A stretch of 64,000 nucleotides of DNA from Thermomicrobiales bacterium (GCA_019637585.1 JAHBVL010000003.1:463827-527826), one strand, 5' to 3'. Shown: positions 50,061-59,804, counted from the first letter of the stretch. The notes: generated from the letters alone by a model not told the origin. Numbers and translations are program-made.

Positions 50061-50225
50061 CAAAATGCCCAAAACCCCTTCCCCTCGCCTATACTCAATC
50101 TATCTCGGCAATGGCCGAATATATCGACAGGGGGCATCGGGCCCACAACACTCGATCCGATGCAGCGGCTGGATGGATGCGTGTCACCCACCTGACGCTG
50201 ACCGGTCGCTATCAGGAGATGGTCG

Positions 50226-51881
50226 ATGAGTTCATTCGATCCCGCGGGGACGAAACCCGCACGTGGACAGGACGCGTTCGAGTTCTATTTCCGGCAGATT
50301 CTGGCCGGAAAGCTCACCCGGCGCGACGCGATGAAGCGCACGGCAGTCGCCGGCGCCGCCGTGATCGGCACGATGGCCGCCGCACCGGCGATCAGCTCGG
50401 CTTGGAGAACATCGGCTCAGGATGCCACGCCCGTTGCCGGCGGCACCTTCCGCATGGGCATGCAGTCCGATCCCGGCGCACTCGACACCCAGCTTCAGTC
50501 GTTGACTGCGGCCTGGCACGTCGTCGAGCACATCTATAGCAACCTGACCACCATCATGCCGGACATGTCGGTGGCGCCCGATCTTGCCGAGTCGTGGGAG
50601 ATCTCCGAGGACGGCATCACCTACACCTTTCACCTCCATCAGGGCGTTCTCTTCCACAACGGCCGCGAGGTGACGGCGAACGATGTGAAGGTCAGCCTGG
50701 AGCGGTTGATCGACCCGGCCACGGCGTCGCCAAGCGCCTCCGACCTGGCTTCGGTGGCCAGCATCGAAGCGGCGGACGACTACACCGTGGTCATCACCCT
50801 GAGCGCCGCCGACGCGGCCCTGCTCTCCAGCCTGGCCAATTCCAGCTGCCTTATCTTCCCGCCTGAAGTCATCGAAGAGCATGGCGATCTGTCGCAGGTG
50901 GCCATCGGTTCGGGGCCATTCAAGTTCGTCGAGTACATCCCGAACACCCACATCAAGCTGGAGCGCAACGCCGATTACTTCGTTCAGCCACTCCCCTATC
51001 TCGACGAAGTGGAGTTGTTGATCGCGGCCAACGACACAGCCCGCACCGCGGCGCTCGTCCAGGGCACCGTCGACTTCATCGAGTATGTGCCCGCGCAGGA
51101 TATCGAGACACTGCAGACCAACGAGGACATCGTCCTGACCGGCAACGCCATCTCGCAGATCCGCATGATCGGCATCAACGTGACGCGCGAGCCGTTCACC
51201 GACGTCCGGGTCCGCCAGGCGATCAGCATGGCCGTCGATCGCGGCCCGATCATCGAAGCAGCCCTCTTTGGCTTCGGCACCCCGACCGACGTTGTCCTGG
51301 CTCAGGGCCACTGGGCGGCGCTGGAGCGGCCCGAGCCGCCAGGACCGGACATCGAAGGCGCCAAGGCGCTGCTGGCCGAAGCCGGATTCCCCGATGGGTT
51401 CGAAACCACGATCACCGGCTGGGCAGAGTATGGCTTCCTCTCCAACACGGCCATCGTCGTTCAGGAGCAGCTGAAGCAGATTGGCATCGAAGCCGAAATG
51501 AACCTGCTCGACAGCGGCTCCATGGGTCAGGTCGTCTACGTCGACAAGGACTTCGACCTCGCAGTGACTGGCACCAGTGGTTATGTCGATCCGGGCGCGG
51601 TCTTCGTCGAGAACTTCCGCACCGGCGAAGGCGGCAACTTCGTGGGATACAGCAATCCTGAAGTGGATGAGCTTCTGGCCCAGGGCGCCGCGTCGACCGA
51701 CCAGGAAGAGCGGGCCGCCGCCTACCGGCGGGTCCAGGAGATCCTCCTCGAGGACCTCCCGTGGGTCAATCTCTACATCGGTCAGCAGTACGAAGCGATG
51801 AAGACCTTCGTCATGGGCTACCAGCACATCCCGACCGGTTCGAACCGGATGGTTCGCGAAGTCTGGCTGAACAATCAGTAG
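50226..51881 (+). CDS. Dipeptide/oligopeptide-type ABC transporter substrate-binding protein (family 5)
   Basis: A 551-residue Tat-exported receptor. T-R-R-D-A-M-K-R with the following hydrophobic stretch is the signal. The family-5 marks are present: VAPDLAESWEISEDGITYTFHLHQGVLFHNG near residue 110-145, GSGPFKFVEYIPN, and VRVRQAISMAVDR. It captures peptides, nickel or glycosides for the DppBC-like permeases that follow. ATG 50226 has GGAGA nine bases upstream. A 127-bp gap separates it from the permease genes. No DppD/F ATPase gene follows. Confidence 0.93.
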   Translation: MSSFDPAGTKPARGQDAFEFYFRQILAGKLTRRDAMKRTAVAGAAVIGTMAAAPAISSAWRTSAQDATPVAGGTFRMGMQSDPGALDTQLQSLTAAWHVVEHIYSNLTTIMPDMSVAPDLAESWEISEDGITYTFHLHQGVLFHNGREVTANDVKVSLERLIDPATASPSASDLASVASIEAADDYTVVITLSAADAALLSSLANSSCLIFPPEVIEEHGDLSQVAIGSGPFKFVEYIPNTHIKLERNADYFVQPLPYLDEVELLIAANDTARTAALVQGTVDFIEYVPAQDIETLQTNEDIVLTGNAISQIRMIGINVTREPFTDVRVRQAISMAVDRGPIIEAALFGFGTPTDVVLAQGHWAALERPEPPGPDIEGAKALLAEAGFPDGFETTITGWAEYGFLSNTAIVVQEQLKQIGIEAEMNLLDSGSMGQVVYVDKDFDLAVTGTSGYVDPGAVFVENFRTGEGGNFVGYSNPEVDELLAQGAASTDQEERAAAYRRVQEILLEDLPWVNLYIGQQYEAMKTFVMGYQHIPTGSNRMVREVWLNNQ

Positions 51882-52008
51882 ATCGAGGATTTCAGGCGGC
51901 GGTCGATGACCGTCGCCTGATTTCGCGAATGGACGATCGAACCCGGTTGTCCATTCGCACGTTTGCACGCTGCGCCATCACGGATCAGGATCACCGAGCG
52001 AGTTCTTC

Positions 52009-52959
52009 ATGGGACGGTATCTCATACGGCGAATGCTGCTGCTCATCCCCGTCCTTTTCGGCGTGTCCTTGCTCGTTTTCGCCCTGATTCACGCCATTCC
52101 CGGCGATATCACCAACTTTGTCATCGGCACCGACACGCGCATCTCCGAAGAGCAGCGCGAGCTGGTCAAGAAGTCGTACGGACTCGACCAACCACTTCCG
52201 GTCCAGTACGCCAAGTGGATGGGGCACGTGCTGCAGGGAGACCTGGGCACCTCATTCCGCACCCGGCGCGATATCTGGGATGAGCTCTCGCTGCGATTGC
52301 CCGTCACCGCCCAGCTGGCCGTCATGGCCGCGGCATTCGCCATCTTGCTGGCAATTCCCATCGGCGTGCTGGCGGCCATCAAACGGAACTCACGAATCGA
52401 CTACGCCGCCACTATAGGCACACTGATCGGCATTTCGCTGCCGAACTTCCTCCTGGCGACCATTCTGGTGCTCATCTTTTCCTATCACCTGAAATGGCTG
52501 CCTCCCATCGGCTATGTCCCTTTCCGGGAAGATCCGGTCGGCAATCTCAAAGTGATGCTCATGCCATCGGTCAGTCTGGCATTGCCGCTGACTGCCGTGC
52601 TAATGCGATACACCCGCTCGGCGGTCCTGGAAGCGCTCTCGCACGACCACGTCCGGGTGGCGCGAGCCAAGGGACTGGCCGGCCGCACGGTCATGTCCCG
52701 CCATGTGCTGAGAAATGCGTCGATTCCCATCATCACCGTGGTCGGCATTCAATTCGCCACCCTGCTGGGTGGCACCGTGATCATCGAGACGATCTTCGGA
52801 CTGCCTGGTATCGGCCGGTATATCTACGAATCGATATCGACGCGCGACTACCCGGTTGTTCAGGGTGTGACGCTGGTGATGGCCACCATCTTCGTTCTGA
52901 TCAGCCTGGTGGTCGACATCCTGTACGCATTCATGGATCCGCGGCTGCGGCACCGGTGA
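52009..52959 (+). CDS. ABC transporter permease, DppB type
   Basis: A 316-residue inner-membrane protein with six helices. It starts RYLIRRMLLLIPVLFGVSLLVFALIHAIPGD, the standard DppB start. The cytoplasmic coupling motif is HDHVRVARAKGLAGRTVMSRHVLRNASIPI (EAA-like). GLPGIGRYIYESI and DYPVVQG are conserved near the end. The ribosome-binding site is weak. It lies three bases before the DppC-type gene and forms the transport channel with it. Confidence 0.94.
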   Translation: MGRYLIRRMLLLIPVLFGVSLLVFALIHAIPGDITNFVIGTDTRISEEQRELVKKSYGLDQPLPVQYAKWMGHVLQGDLGTSFRTRRDIWDELSLRLPVTAQLAVMAAAFAILLAIPIGVLAAIKRNSRIDYAATIGTLIGISLPNFLLATILVLIFSYHLKWLPPIGYVPFREDPVGNLKVMLMPSVSLALPLTAVLMRYTRSAVLEALSHDHVRVARAKGLAGRTVMSRHVLRNASIPIITVVGIQFATLLGGTVIIETIFGLPGIGRYIYESISTRDYPVVQGVTLVMATIFVLISLVVDILYAFMDPRLRHR

Positions 52960-52962
52960 GCT

Positions 52963-53883
52963 ATGGCGCAGTCTGAAGCCACGTCGAATACGACTCCACA
53001 GAACGCTCCGACCTTGGCGTCGATGAGCGGGGGCGAAGCTCGCGAATCGAAACGGCCCGGCGTCTGGGGCACGATCCGCAAACAGCGGCTGGCCATGATT
53101 GGTCTGGTCATCGTGCTCTTTTTCGCCTTGCTGGCGTTCATCGGTCCGTCGCTTGCTCCGCATGGCGCGACGGAGCAATTCCCCCAGGTCCGGCTTCAAT
53201 CGCCAAGCCGGGACTACCCATTCGGCACCGATGAATTTGGCCGCGACATCTTCAGCCGGATTCTCTACGGCGCCAGAATCTCGTTTCAGGTCGGCATGAT
53301 CGTGGTTGGCATCGCCGGCACGGTCGGCGTGCTGCTGGGCATCATGGCCGGTTACCGGGGCGGCTGGACCGACAACATCATCGTCCTGCTCTCGGATGTG
53401 ATCTTCGCTTTCCCGGCTGTGCTGCTGGCCATCGCCGTGATCACCATGCTCGGCAACAACCTGACCAACGCCATTCTGGCGATCTCGCTCGTCTACATCC
53501 CGCCCTTCATTCGCATCGTCCGTGGCGCGACACTGACGGTCCGGAACACGGCATTCGTCGAAGCGGCTCAATCGATCGGCGCGTCGGCGCCTCGCATCAT
53601 GGGACGCCACATCTTCCCCAACATCACCGCGCCGTTGATCGTGCAGGCATCGATCAGCTTCGGCTTCGCCATCCTCTCCGAAGCCGGACTCTCCTTCCTC
53701 GGACTCGGCAACAAAGCCCCCGATCCATCCTGGGGCACCATGGTCAGCGGATCGTACGGCTACCTCCAGCTCGCCTGGTGGGGCGCCGTCATCCCCGGCA
53801 TCGCCATCGCCCTCACCGTCCTGGGCTTCCAGCTCCTCGGGGATGGGTTGCGGGATGCATTGGATCCGAAGTTGCGGCGGTAG
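52963..53883 (+). CDS. ABC transporter permease, DppC type
   Basis: A 306-residue permease with a polar N-terminus and six helices. FGTDEFGRDIFSRILYGARISFQVG is the conserved DppC start of the core domain, and AAQSIGASAPRIMGRHIFPNITAPLIV the EAA motif. It pairs with the DppB-type protein upstream. The operon lacks its own ATPases, so it must borrow them or they are encoded elsewhere. The gene is followed by an inverted-repeat element at 53972. Confidence 0.94.
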   Translation: MAQSEATSNTTPQNAPTLASMSGGEARESKRPGVWGTIRKQRLAMIGLVIVLFFALLAFIGPSLAPHGATEQFPQVRLQSPSRDYPFGTDEFGRDIFSRILYGARISFQVGMIVVGIAGTVGVLLGIMAGYRGGWTDNIIVLLSDVIFAFPAVLLAIAVITMLGNNLTNAILAISLVYIPPFIRIVRGATLTVRNTAFVEAAQSIGASAPRIMGRHIFPNITAPLIVQASISFGFAILSEAGLSFLGLGNKAPDPSWGTMVSGSYGYLQLAWWGAVIPGIAIALTVLGFQLLGDGLRDALDPKLRR

Positions 53884-53971
53884 TGCCCCTGGTTCCCTCT
53901 GACGGGCCGCGTTGTGCTTCCCCTGCTTCGATCGCGCATGCCATCCTGGATTGCACACGCTGCCTTTCCTC

Positions 53972-54047
53972 GTAGCTGCGGACCCCCGTGTCCGCTGGTC
54001 ATCGGTGTGTCAGTCAAGATTTGGCAGACACGGGGGTCTGCAACTAC
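53972..54047. repeat. 24-bp-arm inverted-repeat element, copy 1
   Basis: GTAGCTGCGGACCCCCGTGT (continuing to 53995) and its near-perfect reverse complement at 54024-54047 flank a 28-bp centre. Copy 2 at 59706-59804 has the same arms and an unrelated centre. It lies between convergent genes and can form a very strong hairpin, so it may also act as a terminator. Confidence 0.85.
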
Positions 54048-54077
54048 CGCCGTTGATTGCGTTTCCAGACAGTCGGG

Positions 54078-54854
54078 CTAGTGGGTGGCCGTCACTGGGA
54101 GCGCTCCTCCCGGCTCGGCACCGATGATTCGCTCCAGAAACTGCCGGGTCCGGGGTTCGCGAGGATTGGTGAAGATCTCCTCCGGGGAACCAATCTCCAG
54201 AATCACGCCGGCATCGAGAAACGCGACCCGATCGGCGATCTGCCGGGCGAAGGCCATCTGGTGGGTTGCCAGGAGCATGGTCATGCCCAGGTGTTTCAAT
54301 TCCGCGATGATTTCCAGCACCTCGCCGACCATTTCCGGGTCGAGCGCCGACGTCACTTCATCGAGCAGCAAGACCTGCGGCTGCAGAGCCAGCGCCCGGA
54401 TGATGGCCACCCGCTGCTGCTGACCTCCCGAGAGGCGGTCCGGATACTCACGGGCCTTGTCCACCAACCCAAACCGGTCGAGCAGCGCCAGTCCGGCTGA
54501 TTCGGCCTCCGACCGCTTCACGCCCAGCACCTTGCGCGGCGCCAGCGTGACATTGTCGATCACGGTCATGTGCGGGAAGAGATTGAACGACTGAAAGACC
54601 ATCCCCACACGTTGCCTGATCCGGTTCAGGTTGGGCGCGTCGCTCGAGATCGGCATGCCGTCGAGCACGATCGCTCCGGCGTTGACCTCTTCCAGCAGAT
54701 TGATGCACCGCAACAATGTCGATTTGCCGCACCCGGAAGCGCCGATCAGACAGATCACCTCGTGCTCGGCGACGTCGAGATTGATATTGCGGAGCACCAG
54801 ATTCTGGTCGTACGCCTTGTAGAGACCCCGAATGCTCAGAATAGGATCGCTCAC
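54078..54854 (-). CDS. ABC transporter ATPase, polar amino acid (GlnQ) type
   Basis: A 258-residue ATPase. Walker A GASGCGKST, Q-loop VFQSFNLFPHMTV, signature LSGGQQQR, Walker B LLLDEVTSALD and the switch His in LATHQM are all typical of GlnQ/HisP. GTG 54854 has GGAGGAGCGGT upstream and overlaps the permease stop by 4 bp. It energises the GlnP-like permease upstream and should work with the divergent binding protein at 56101. Confidence 0.94.
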   Translation of the reverse strand: MSDPILSIRGLYKAYDQNLVLRNINLDVAEHEVICLIGASGCGKSTLLRCINLLEEVNAGAIVLDGMPISSDAPNLNRIRQRVGMVFQSFNLFPHMTVIDNVTLAPRKVLGVKRSEAESAGLALLDRFGLVDKAREYPDRLSGGQQQRVAIIRALALQPQVLLLDEVTSALDPEMVGEVLEIIAELKHLGMTMLLATHQMAFARQIADRVAFLDAGVILEIGSPEEIFTNPREPRTRQFLERIIGAEPGGALPVTATH

Positions 54855-55732
54855 ACCGCTCCTCCCATCGACCGCCGCTCCTCGCTCCGATTGAGCAGAT
54901 AGTCGGTGAATCTGGCCAGCGGAATCGTGATCGAGATGAACAACAGTCCGGCAACCACATAGCTGGTGTAGTTGAAATGGAGGCTGCCATAGATCTGCGC
55001 CTGCCGGGTCGCTTCCAGGGGTCCGAGCACTGAAATGAGCGCGGTCTCTTTCTGCAATCCCACAAATCCACTCAAAGTCGGGGGAATCACCCGCCGAATC
55101 GCTTGCGGCAGCACGACATAGCGCATCGCCTGGGTACTGGAAAGCCCCAGAGCGCGAGCTGCGGCCCGCTGGCTGCCATGCACGGTACCGATACCCGCCC
55201 GAAAGGTCTCTGCCTGATAGGCCGACGAGCTCAGAATAATGGCCACCGTTCCCCAGACCAGCGGCGTATTCGGAATTCCGTCGATCCGCAACGCGGGCAC
55301 CCCGAACCCGAGCGTCAGGATGACCAGGAGCACCGGAGCGCCCCGGAAGAGGTCGGTGTAGACCACGGCGAAAGCCCGCAGCGGAAAGAGCGCCGGACCA
55401 CGCGACGCCCGGATCACCGCCAGCAGGAGTCCGATCCCGAGAATGATCGGCTCGGCGATCATGAAGATTTTGATGTTGAGCTTGAATCCGTCCCAGATCT
55501 TCGGAAACGAGGCCCGGAAGTGCTCCCAATTGAAAAACGACCGTTGCACCGATTCCCATCCTTCGGTGCCGCTGATCAGCCAGGCCAATCCACCAAAAAC
55601 GACGATGCTGCTCAACAGCGCAATCAGCGCCGAGCGAACCAGCGCGGGGTCGCGCCACATTGCCTGCGGCGTGAGCATCTCAGCGATCTGCGCATCATTC
55701 AGCGCCTGAGCAGGCGGAGGAAGTGCCGACAT
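54851..55732 (-). CDS. ABC transporter permease, polar amino acid (GlnP) type
   Basis: A 293-residue permease. The HisM/GlnP signature is seen in YQAETFRAGIGTVHGSQRAAARALGLSSTQAMRYVVLPQAIR, preceded by FRGAPVLLVIL and GVPAL. An extra N-terminal segment with one helix (SALIALLSSIVVFGGLAWLI) precedes the core, longer than GlnP itself. ATG 55732 has GAGGCAACC upstream; a longer in-frame start at 55837 falls in repeats. The ATPase gene follows with overlap. Confidence 0.93.
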   Translation of the reverse strand: MSALPPPAQALNDAQIAEMLTPQAMWRDPALVRSALIALLSSIVVFGGLAWLISGTEGWESVQRSFFNWEHFRASFPKIWDGFKLNIKIFMIAEPIILGIGLLLAVIRASRGPALFPLRAFAVVYTDLFRGAPVLLVILTLGFGVPALRIDGIPNTPLVWGTVAIILSSSAYQAETFRAGIGTVHGSQRAAARALGLSSTQAMRYVVLPQAIRRVIPPTLSGFVGLQKETALISVLGPLEATRQAQIYGSLHFNYTSYVVAGLLFISITIPLARFTDYLLNRSEERRSMGGAV

Positions 55733-55809
55733 CCAGGTTGCCTCTCGTTCGTTGTTGTTCGCATTCCGAGGTCCGGAAGAACCGGTGGAATGGTAGCGAA
55801 TTGGGGGAT

Positions 55810-55966
55810 AGTGCATAGTGCATGGTTCATAGTGCATCGGAAGAGCGGAGTCCGAGGTCCGAGGTCCGAGGTCCGAAGCGTCCCCGGGCCACAGGTGCCC
55901 GAACTACGGTTGCCCCCTGGCCGTCTTCCCGTCTGGCCGCCTCTCCTCTCCGCCTCTCCGCCTCTG
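55810..55966. repeat. Three different short tandem arrays in one divergent spacer
   Basis: GTGCATA-type heptamers (55810-55838), GTCCGAG heptamers (55848-55878) and CCGCCTCT-type octamers (55921-55966) follow one another in the 368-bp gap between the permease and the divergent binding-protein gene. The second unit matches the arrays at 23685 and, inverted, at 24227. No gene is seen in the gap; promoters for both directions must lie here but are not clear. Confidence 0.82.
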
Positions 55967-56100
55967 TCAATTGCCACTTCTTGATCCACAACTCCCTTTA
56001 AGCGTACCCTTCCGCCAGGAACCAATTGCAGCCCCGGCTGCGACCTGTCAGAATCATTTGCAGGATTCTGGTCAATTGCCGTTATCACGAGGAGAGGACC

Positions 56101-56964
56101 ATGGTCAACCGTCGTCAGTTCATGGGCCGGTCTGCAGCCATCGCGGCGGCGCTGGCCGCCACGCCACGGCTCACCGCTCTGGCCCAGGCAACGCCTGAGG
56201 CTTCGCCGACCGCGCCCTTGTTCGATATCGCCGAGCTGCCGCTGCGCAGCGAGGGCAAGCTCACGATTCACACCGATCAGCCTCTCTACCCGCCATGGTT
56301 CATCGACAACGACCCGACCAACGGGGAGGGGTTCGAAGGCGCATTGGCCAATGCCCTGGCCGCCCGCATGGGATTCGCTCCCGACCAGATCGAATGGGGA
56401 TACACCTCGTTCAATGCCTCCTATGCTCCCGGTCCGAAACCGTTCGACTTCTACATGACCGAAGTCAGCATCACCGAAGCACGCAGGGAAGCGGTCGATT
56501 TCAGCGACCCCTACTACAAGTCGCCCCTGACGGTGATCGCCAAAGAGGGCTCTCCCGTTCTCGAAGCCAAAACGCTCGCGGATTTGAGCCAGTTCTCCTT
56601 TTCCGCGCAGGTCGGCACTCTCTACTATCAGGCGATCGTCGACGACATCCAGCCGACCAGCGATGTCCTCGTTCTGGACACCACAGCCGACGCCATGCAG
56701 CAGCTGGTGAACGGCGTGGTCGATGCCTCGGTGGCCGATCTCGAATCAGCCCAGTTCATGACCGGTATTCAGTTCGAGGGTCTGGTCATCGCGGGCGTGC
56801 TGCCCAACAACCCGGGCGAGGGCATGGGCGCGGTTTTCGAAAAGGGAAGCGAGCTGGTTCCCTTCTTCAATGAAGCGCTGGCTTCGCTGAAGGACGATGG
56901 CACCCATCAGGACATCGTCGAGGCGTGGCTGACACAGCCGGGCGAATTGCTCAACTACACCTAG
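56101..56964 (+). CDS. ABC transporter substrate-binding protein, polar amino acid type (family 3)
   Basis: A 287-residue exported receptor with a Tat-type signal (N-R-R-Q-F-M-G-R, then SAAIAAALAAT). The mature part has family-3 features: LTIHTDQPLYPPWFIDND, GFEGALANALAARMGF, DFYMTEVSITEARREAVDFSDPYYKS, and a late GVLPNNPGEGMGAVFEKGS. The ligand is probably an amino acid. ATG 56101 follows GAGGAGAGGACC. It is divergent from its likely permease and ATPase genes at 54078-55732. Confidence 0.92.
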   Translation: MVNRRQFMGRSAAIAAALAATPRLTALAQATPEASPTAPLFDIAELPLRSEGKLTIHTDQPLYPPWFIDNDPTNGEGFEGALANALAARMGFAPDQIEWGYTSFNASYAPGPKPFDFYMTEVSITEARREAVDFSDPYYKSPLTVIAKEGSPVLEAKTLADLSQFSFSAQVGTLYYQAIVDDIQPTSDVLVLDTTADAMQQLVNGVVDASVADLESAQFMTGIQFEGLVIAGVLPNNPGEGMGAVFEKGSELVPFFNEALASLKDDGTHQDIVEAWLTQPGELLNYT

Positions 56965-56984
56965 GTCAGGCGAGGCAGACCTCG

Positions 56985-58448
56985 CTAGCCCTTGATCACA
57001 AGCTCGACCCGGACGAACCCAATCGTCCGGGTTTCCATTTCCTGCACCGGCAACCAGAAAGCGCCTTCCGCCTCTTCGGCAGGGCCAAGCACCGTCAGCA
57101 GCACCCCCGCATCGAGAAGACCGACCGCCGGCGAAAGTCCCGTCGGCGCCGCGTGCAGCGGAACGCCGTTCGACGCCACAATCGCCCGGTCCCCAGCCTC
57201 GAACTCCGCGCTGGCGACTGCCGGCGGGCTGGCGGACGGTTCAGGACCTTCCGCAACGATCGGCGATTCGCGTGGCGGCACCTCCAGCAGCGTTCCCGAG
57301 TGAATATCGGATGCAACAAAGATGCGGCCGGAAGCGGTCCAGCTGGGACCAATGGTCGGTTCGACAGAGACCACAGCGGAGAGACTCTCGACAAGCTGTG
57401 TCGCGTCGCCAGACTCGATGGCGACTTCCCACAGCTGGAAGTTGGGCGTTGTTCGCCTGGTGCCAATCAGGAGCGATTCGCCGTCGGGTGAGATTGCCGC
57501 CGCAGCCACGAAACCAAGTTCATCTTCGGCTTCTCCCGGCGGATTGAGCGGTTCGAGCTCCAGCGTTTCGAGATCGAACAACCAGAAGATCGGATCGAAC
57601 GCGCCCAGCGTCACAGCGGCGGTTGGATAGAAGACGAGCATCTTGTCCCCAGCGGGACTGATCTCGGTGATCGCCGGCGCGCCAAAATCGGGCGAGAACC
57701 CGAGAAGTTGCTCGGACGTGCCTGTCGCGGCGTCGAAGCGATAGATGCCGGTCGAGGGATCGCTGCGCTGGACCGGCGTCAGAACGTAGTAGAGCACGCT
57801 TCCGTCCGTCGACCATCGCATCGGGAAGAAAGCGACACCGATCGCTTCCGGAGATACGTTCAGCAGCACCTCTGGTTCCCCACCGGCGGATGGAATGGTG
57901 ACGATGTCGTTGCCGGCTCGTTCACCATTGGCGAATGTGGTTCGCGAGAAGGTGATGGACTCGCTATCCGGGCTCCAGGCGGGAGCAACATCGAAATAGA
58001 ACGTCGTGCCTGCCATCTTCTCGGGATTGCCAATGGAGAGGTTGTCGTTGAATCCATCATCAGTCAGATTCGTCAACTCGCCGGTCAGCGCATCGACCAC
58101 CCAGAGATCGCCGTCTCTCAGGATCCGAAACGAATCTTCCGTGAGAACCAGACGTGTGCTATCGGGAGACCAGGAGACGTCGCCGACACGCAGTCCTGCG
58201 TCCAGTGGCTCCAGATCGACGCACATCTGCTGCGCCATCGACGGCACCTGATAGGTGCACAACTCGATACGGTTGGCGGCAGCGATGAGATTGCCGTCTG
58301 GAGAGAGCCCCAACGGCATCAGGTTGTCGAACAAGATCGACTGCTGACTGAGCACAGGCGATGCATCCTGCGCGTCTTCAACGCCCACGCCACCCCAGAC
58401 GAGAGCGAATGCGAACGCCAACCGCAGCACACTTTTCAGACGATTCAC
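56985..58448 (-). CDS. Exported TolB-like beta-propeller protein with C-terminal SH3-like domain
   Basis: A 487-residue protein. After a signal peptide (LKSVLRLAFAFALVWGGVGV) come repeated propeller blades with PD40-type motifs: LSPDGNLIAAANR, WSPDSTRLVLTED, WSPDSESITFSR, ISPAGDKMLVFYP, ISPDGESLLIGTR. The last 90 residues (AIVASNGVPLHAAPTGLSPAVGLLDAGVLLTVLG) resemble a bacterial SH3 domain that binds peptides or cell wall. GTG 58448 is chosen for GGAGG eight bases upstream. Probable envelope protein; partner unknown. Confidence 0.8.
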   Translation of the reverse strand: MNRLKSVLRLAFAFALVWGGVGVEDAQDASPVLSQQSILFDNLMPLGLSPDGNLIAAANRIELCTYQVPSMAQQMCVDLEPLDAGLRVGDVSWSPDSTRLVLTEDSFRILRDGDLWVVDALTGELTNLTDDGFNDNLSIGNPEKMAGTTFYFDVAPAWSPDSESITFSRTTFANGERAGNDIVTIPSAGGEPEVLLNVSPEAIGVAFFPMRWSTDGSVLYYVLTPVQRSDPSTGIYRFDAATGTSEQLLGFSPDFGAPAITEISPAGDKMLVFYPTAAVTLGAFDPIFWLFDLETLELEPLNPPGEAEDELGFVAAAAISPDGESLLIGTRRTTPNFQLWEVAIESGDATQLVESLSAVVSVEPTIGPSWTASGRIFVASDIHSGTLLEVPPRESPIVAEGPEPSASPPAVASAEFEAGDRAIVASNGVPLHAAPTGLSPAVGLLDAGVLLTVLGPAEEAEGAFWLPVQEMETRTIGFVRVELVIKG

Positions 58449-58606
58449 AGGCAGATCCTCCCGATCGCGATTGCTTCGTTCCATCTTACCCGCGCGGTGC
58501 AATTGGCATCCCACCAGGAGTCCGTCGAACCTGCACGCGAGTCGCGGACGGTAGTACGCTTGCGCGGGACAAACGGGGCTAGTCGCCGGACTTGCGCAAC
58601 ACCACC

Positions 58607-59617
58607 ATGAGCACTCCACAACAGAACGAATCCGAAAAGAAGGAACGGCGCGAGCGCTGGGTCAAGCGCCTGGCGGTCGCGGCGACGATCGGCATGTTCA
58701 TCGTGCTGATGATGGGGTCCACGGTGACCAGCACCGGATCGGGCGAAGGCTGTGGACGGTCGTGGCCACTCTGTCAGGGGAAGTTCATCCCCTCCTATGC
58801 GGTGGAAACGGCAATTGAATTCAGTCACCGCCTCGTCACCGCCATTGAAGGACTGCTCATCGCCGCAACCGCGATCGGCGCCGTGCTGATCCGTCGAGGA
58901 AGCCGCGAGGTCAGGATCTACGTCGCGGTGATGGTCGGCACATTGCTGCTGCAGTCAGGTCTGGGCGCTGCCGCGGTCATGTGGCCACAGAGTCCGCAAA
59001 TCATGGCCGCCCATTTCGGCATTTCGATGACATGTTTCGCGGCGGTTTTTCTCCTGACCCGGCTTCTCTATGAGGACCCTGCACGGGAGGATCCGCTCGT
59101 TGCCGAATCGCGAGCCCACCCGCTCCCCTCCTGGTTCCACCGGGGAGCCTGGGCCATGCTGGTTGGGTCGATCGTGGTGGCGTACGTGGGAGCCTACATG
59201 CGGCATTCCGGCAACGAAATGGCATGTTATGAGTGGCCGCGTTGCGACACCGGCTTTGTGCCGGAGATGGACAGTCCAGCCGGCATCGCCTTCACCCACC
59301 GCTTCCTGGCCCTGGCGTTGATGATCCTGGTCTATCTCCTCACCTGGGCCATCTGGAAGATGCAGCCGCACTACCGCTCCATCCTGGTCATTCTCGCTGG
59401 CGCGTCGATCACCATCACCATGCAGGCCCTGGCGGGAGGCGCTGTGGTCCTGACTCGACTCGACATCTGGGCCACACTGGCCCATGCCGCATTGATGGCC
59501 TGGTTCTTCGTCTTCGTCACCGACACCTGCCGCCAGGTCCTCAAAACCCGCCATGCCCCCGACCACCCCCAATCTGTTCTCGTCCCCCACCCTTCCGGTA
59601 GCCCGGGCGCCGATTAG
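58607..59617 (+). CDS. ctaA: Heme A synthase, COX15/CtaA family
   Basis: A 336-residue membrane protein with eight predicted helices in two related halves. It oxidises the C8 methyl of heme O to make heme A for aa3-type oxidases. Conserved heme-ligand histidines are in EFSHRLVTAIEG, AAHFGISM, FTHRFLALAL and LAHAALMAW. Cysteine pairs in EGCGRSWPLCQG and ACYEWPRCDTG match the extracytoplasmic loops of Gram-positive-type CtaA. ATG 58607 has no strong site. No ctaB or oxidase genes are adjacent. It fits with the Sco/PCuAC operon 17 kb away. Confidence 0.9.
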   Translation: MSTPQQNESEKKERRERWVKRLAVAATIGMFIVLMMGSTVTSTGSGEGCGRSWPLCQGKFIPSYAVETAIEFSHRLVTAIEGLLIAATAIGAVLIRRGSREVRIYVAVMVGTLLLQSGLGAAAVMWPQSPQIMAAHFGISMTCFAAVFLLTRLLYEDPAREDPLVAESRAHPLPSWFHRGAWAMLVGSIVVAYVGAYMRHSGNEMACYEWPRCDTGFVPEMDSPAGIAFTHRFLALALMILVYLLTWAIWKMQPHYRSILVILAGASITITMQALAGGAVVLTRLDIWATLAHAALMAWFFVFVTDTCRQVLKTRHAPDHPQSVLVPHPSGSPGAD

Positions 59618-59705
59618 AGCTGTCCCCGGCATCATCCATCACCCTGCCCGCGTTTGGCTCTCTCCCGGAATGACCTGAGTCCTTGACCAACACCGTTCTC
59701 CCCTT

Positions 59706-59804
59706 GTAGCTGCAGACCCCCGTGTCTGCTTTCCCATGAGAAACGATGTCATGCGCTTGTCCACGCTTCCCACGAAAGGGGCAGACACGGGGGTCTGCAA
59801 CTAC
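59706..59804. repeat. 24-bp-arm inverted-repeat element, copy 2
   Basis: GTAGCTGCAGACCCCCGTGT (continuing to 59729) and the reverse complement with one mismatch (59781-59804) flank a 51-bp centre. The arms match those of copy 1 at 53972; the centres do not. It lies in the 293-bp gap before the MFS gene, which otherwise shows no clear gene. Confidence 0.85.

Noticed and set aside
54078-55658. A 526-codon frame in which the amino-acid ATPase appears to have a long N-terminal extension
   Set aside because: The extension is out of frame with, and antisense in quality to, the permease encoded there. GTG 54854 has a strong ribosome-binding site and gives the normal ATPase length.
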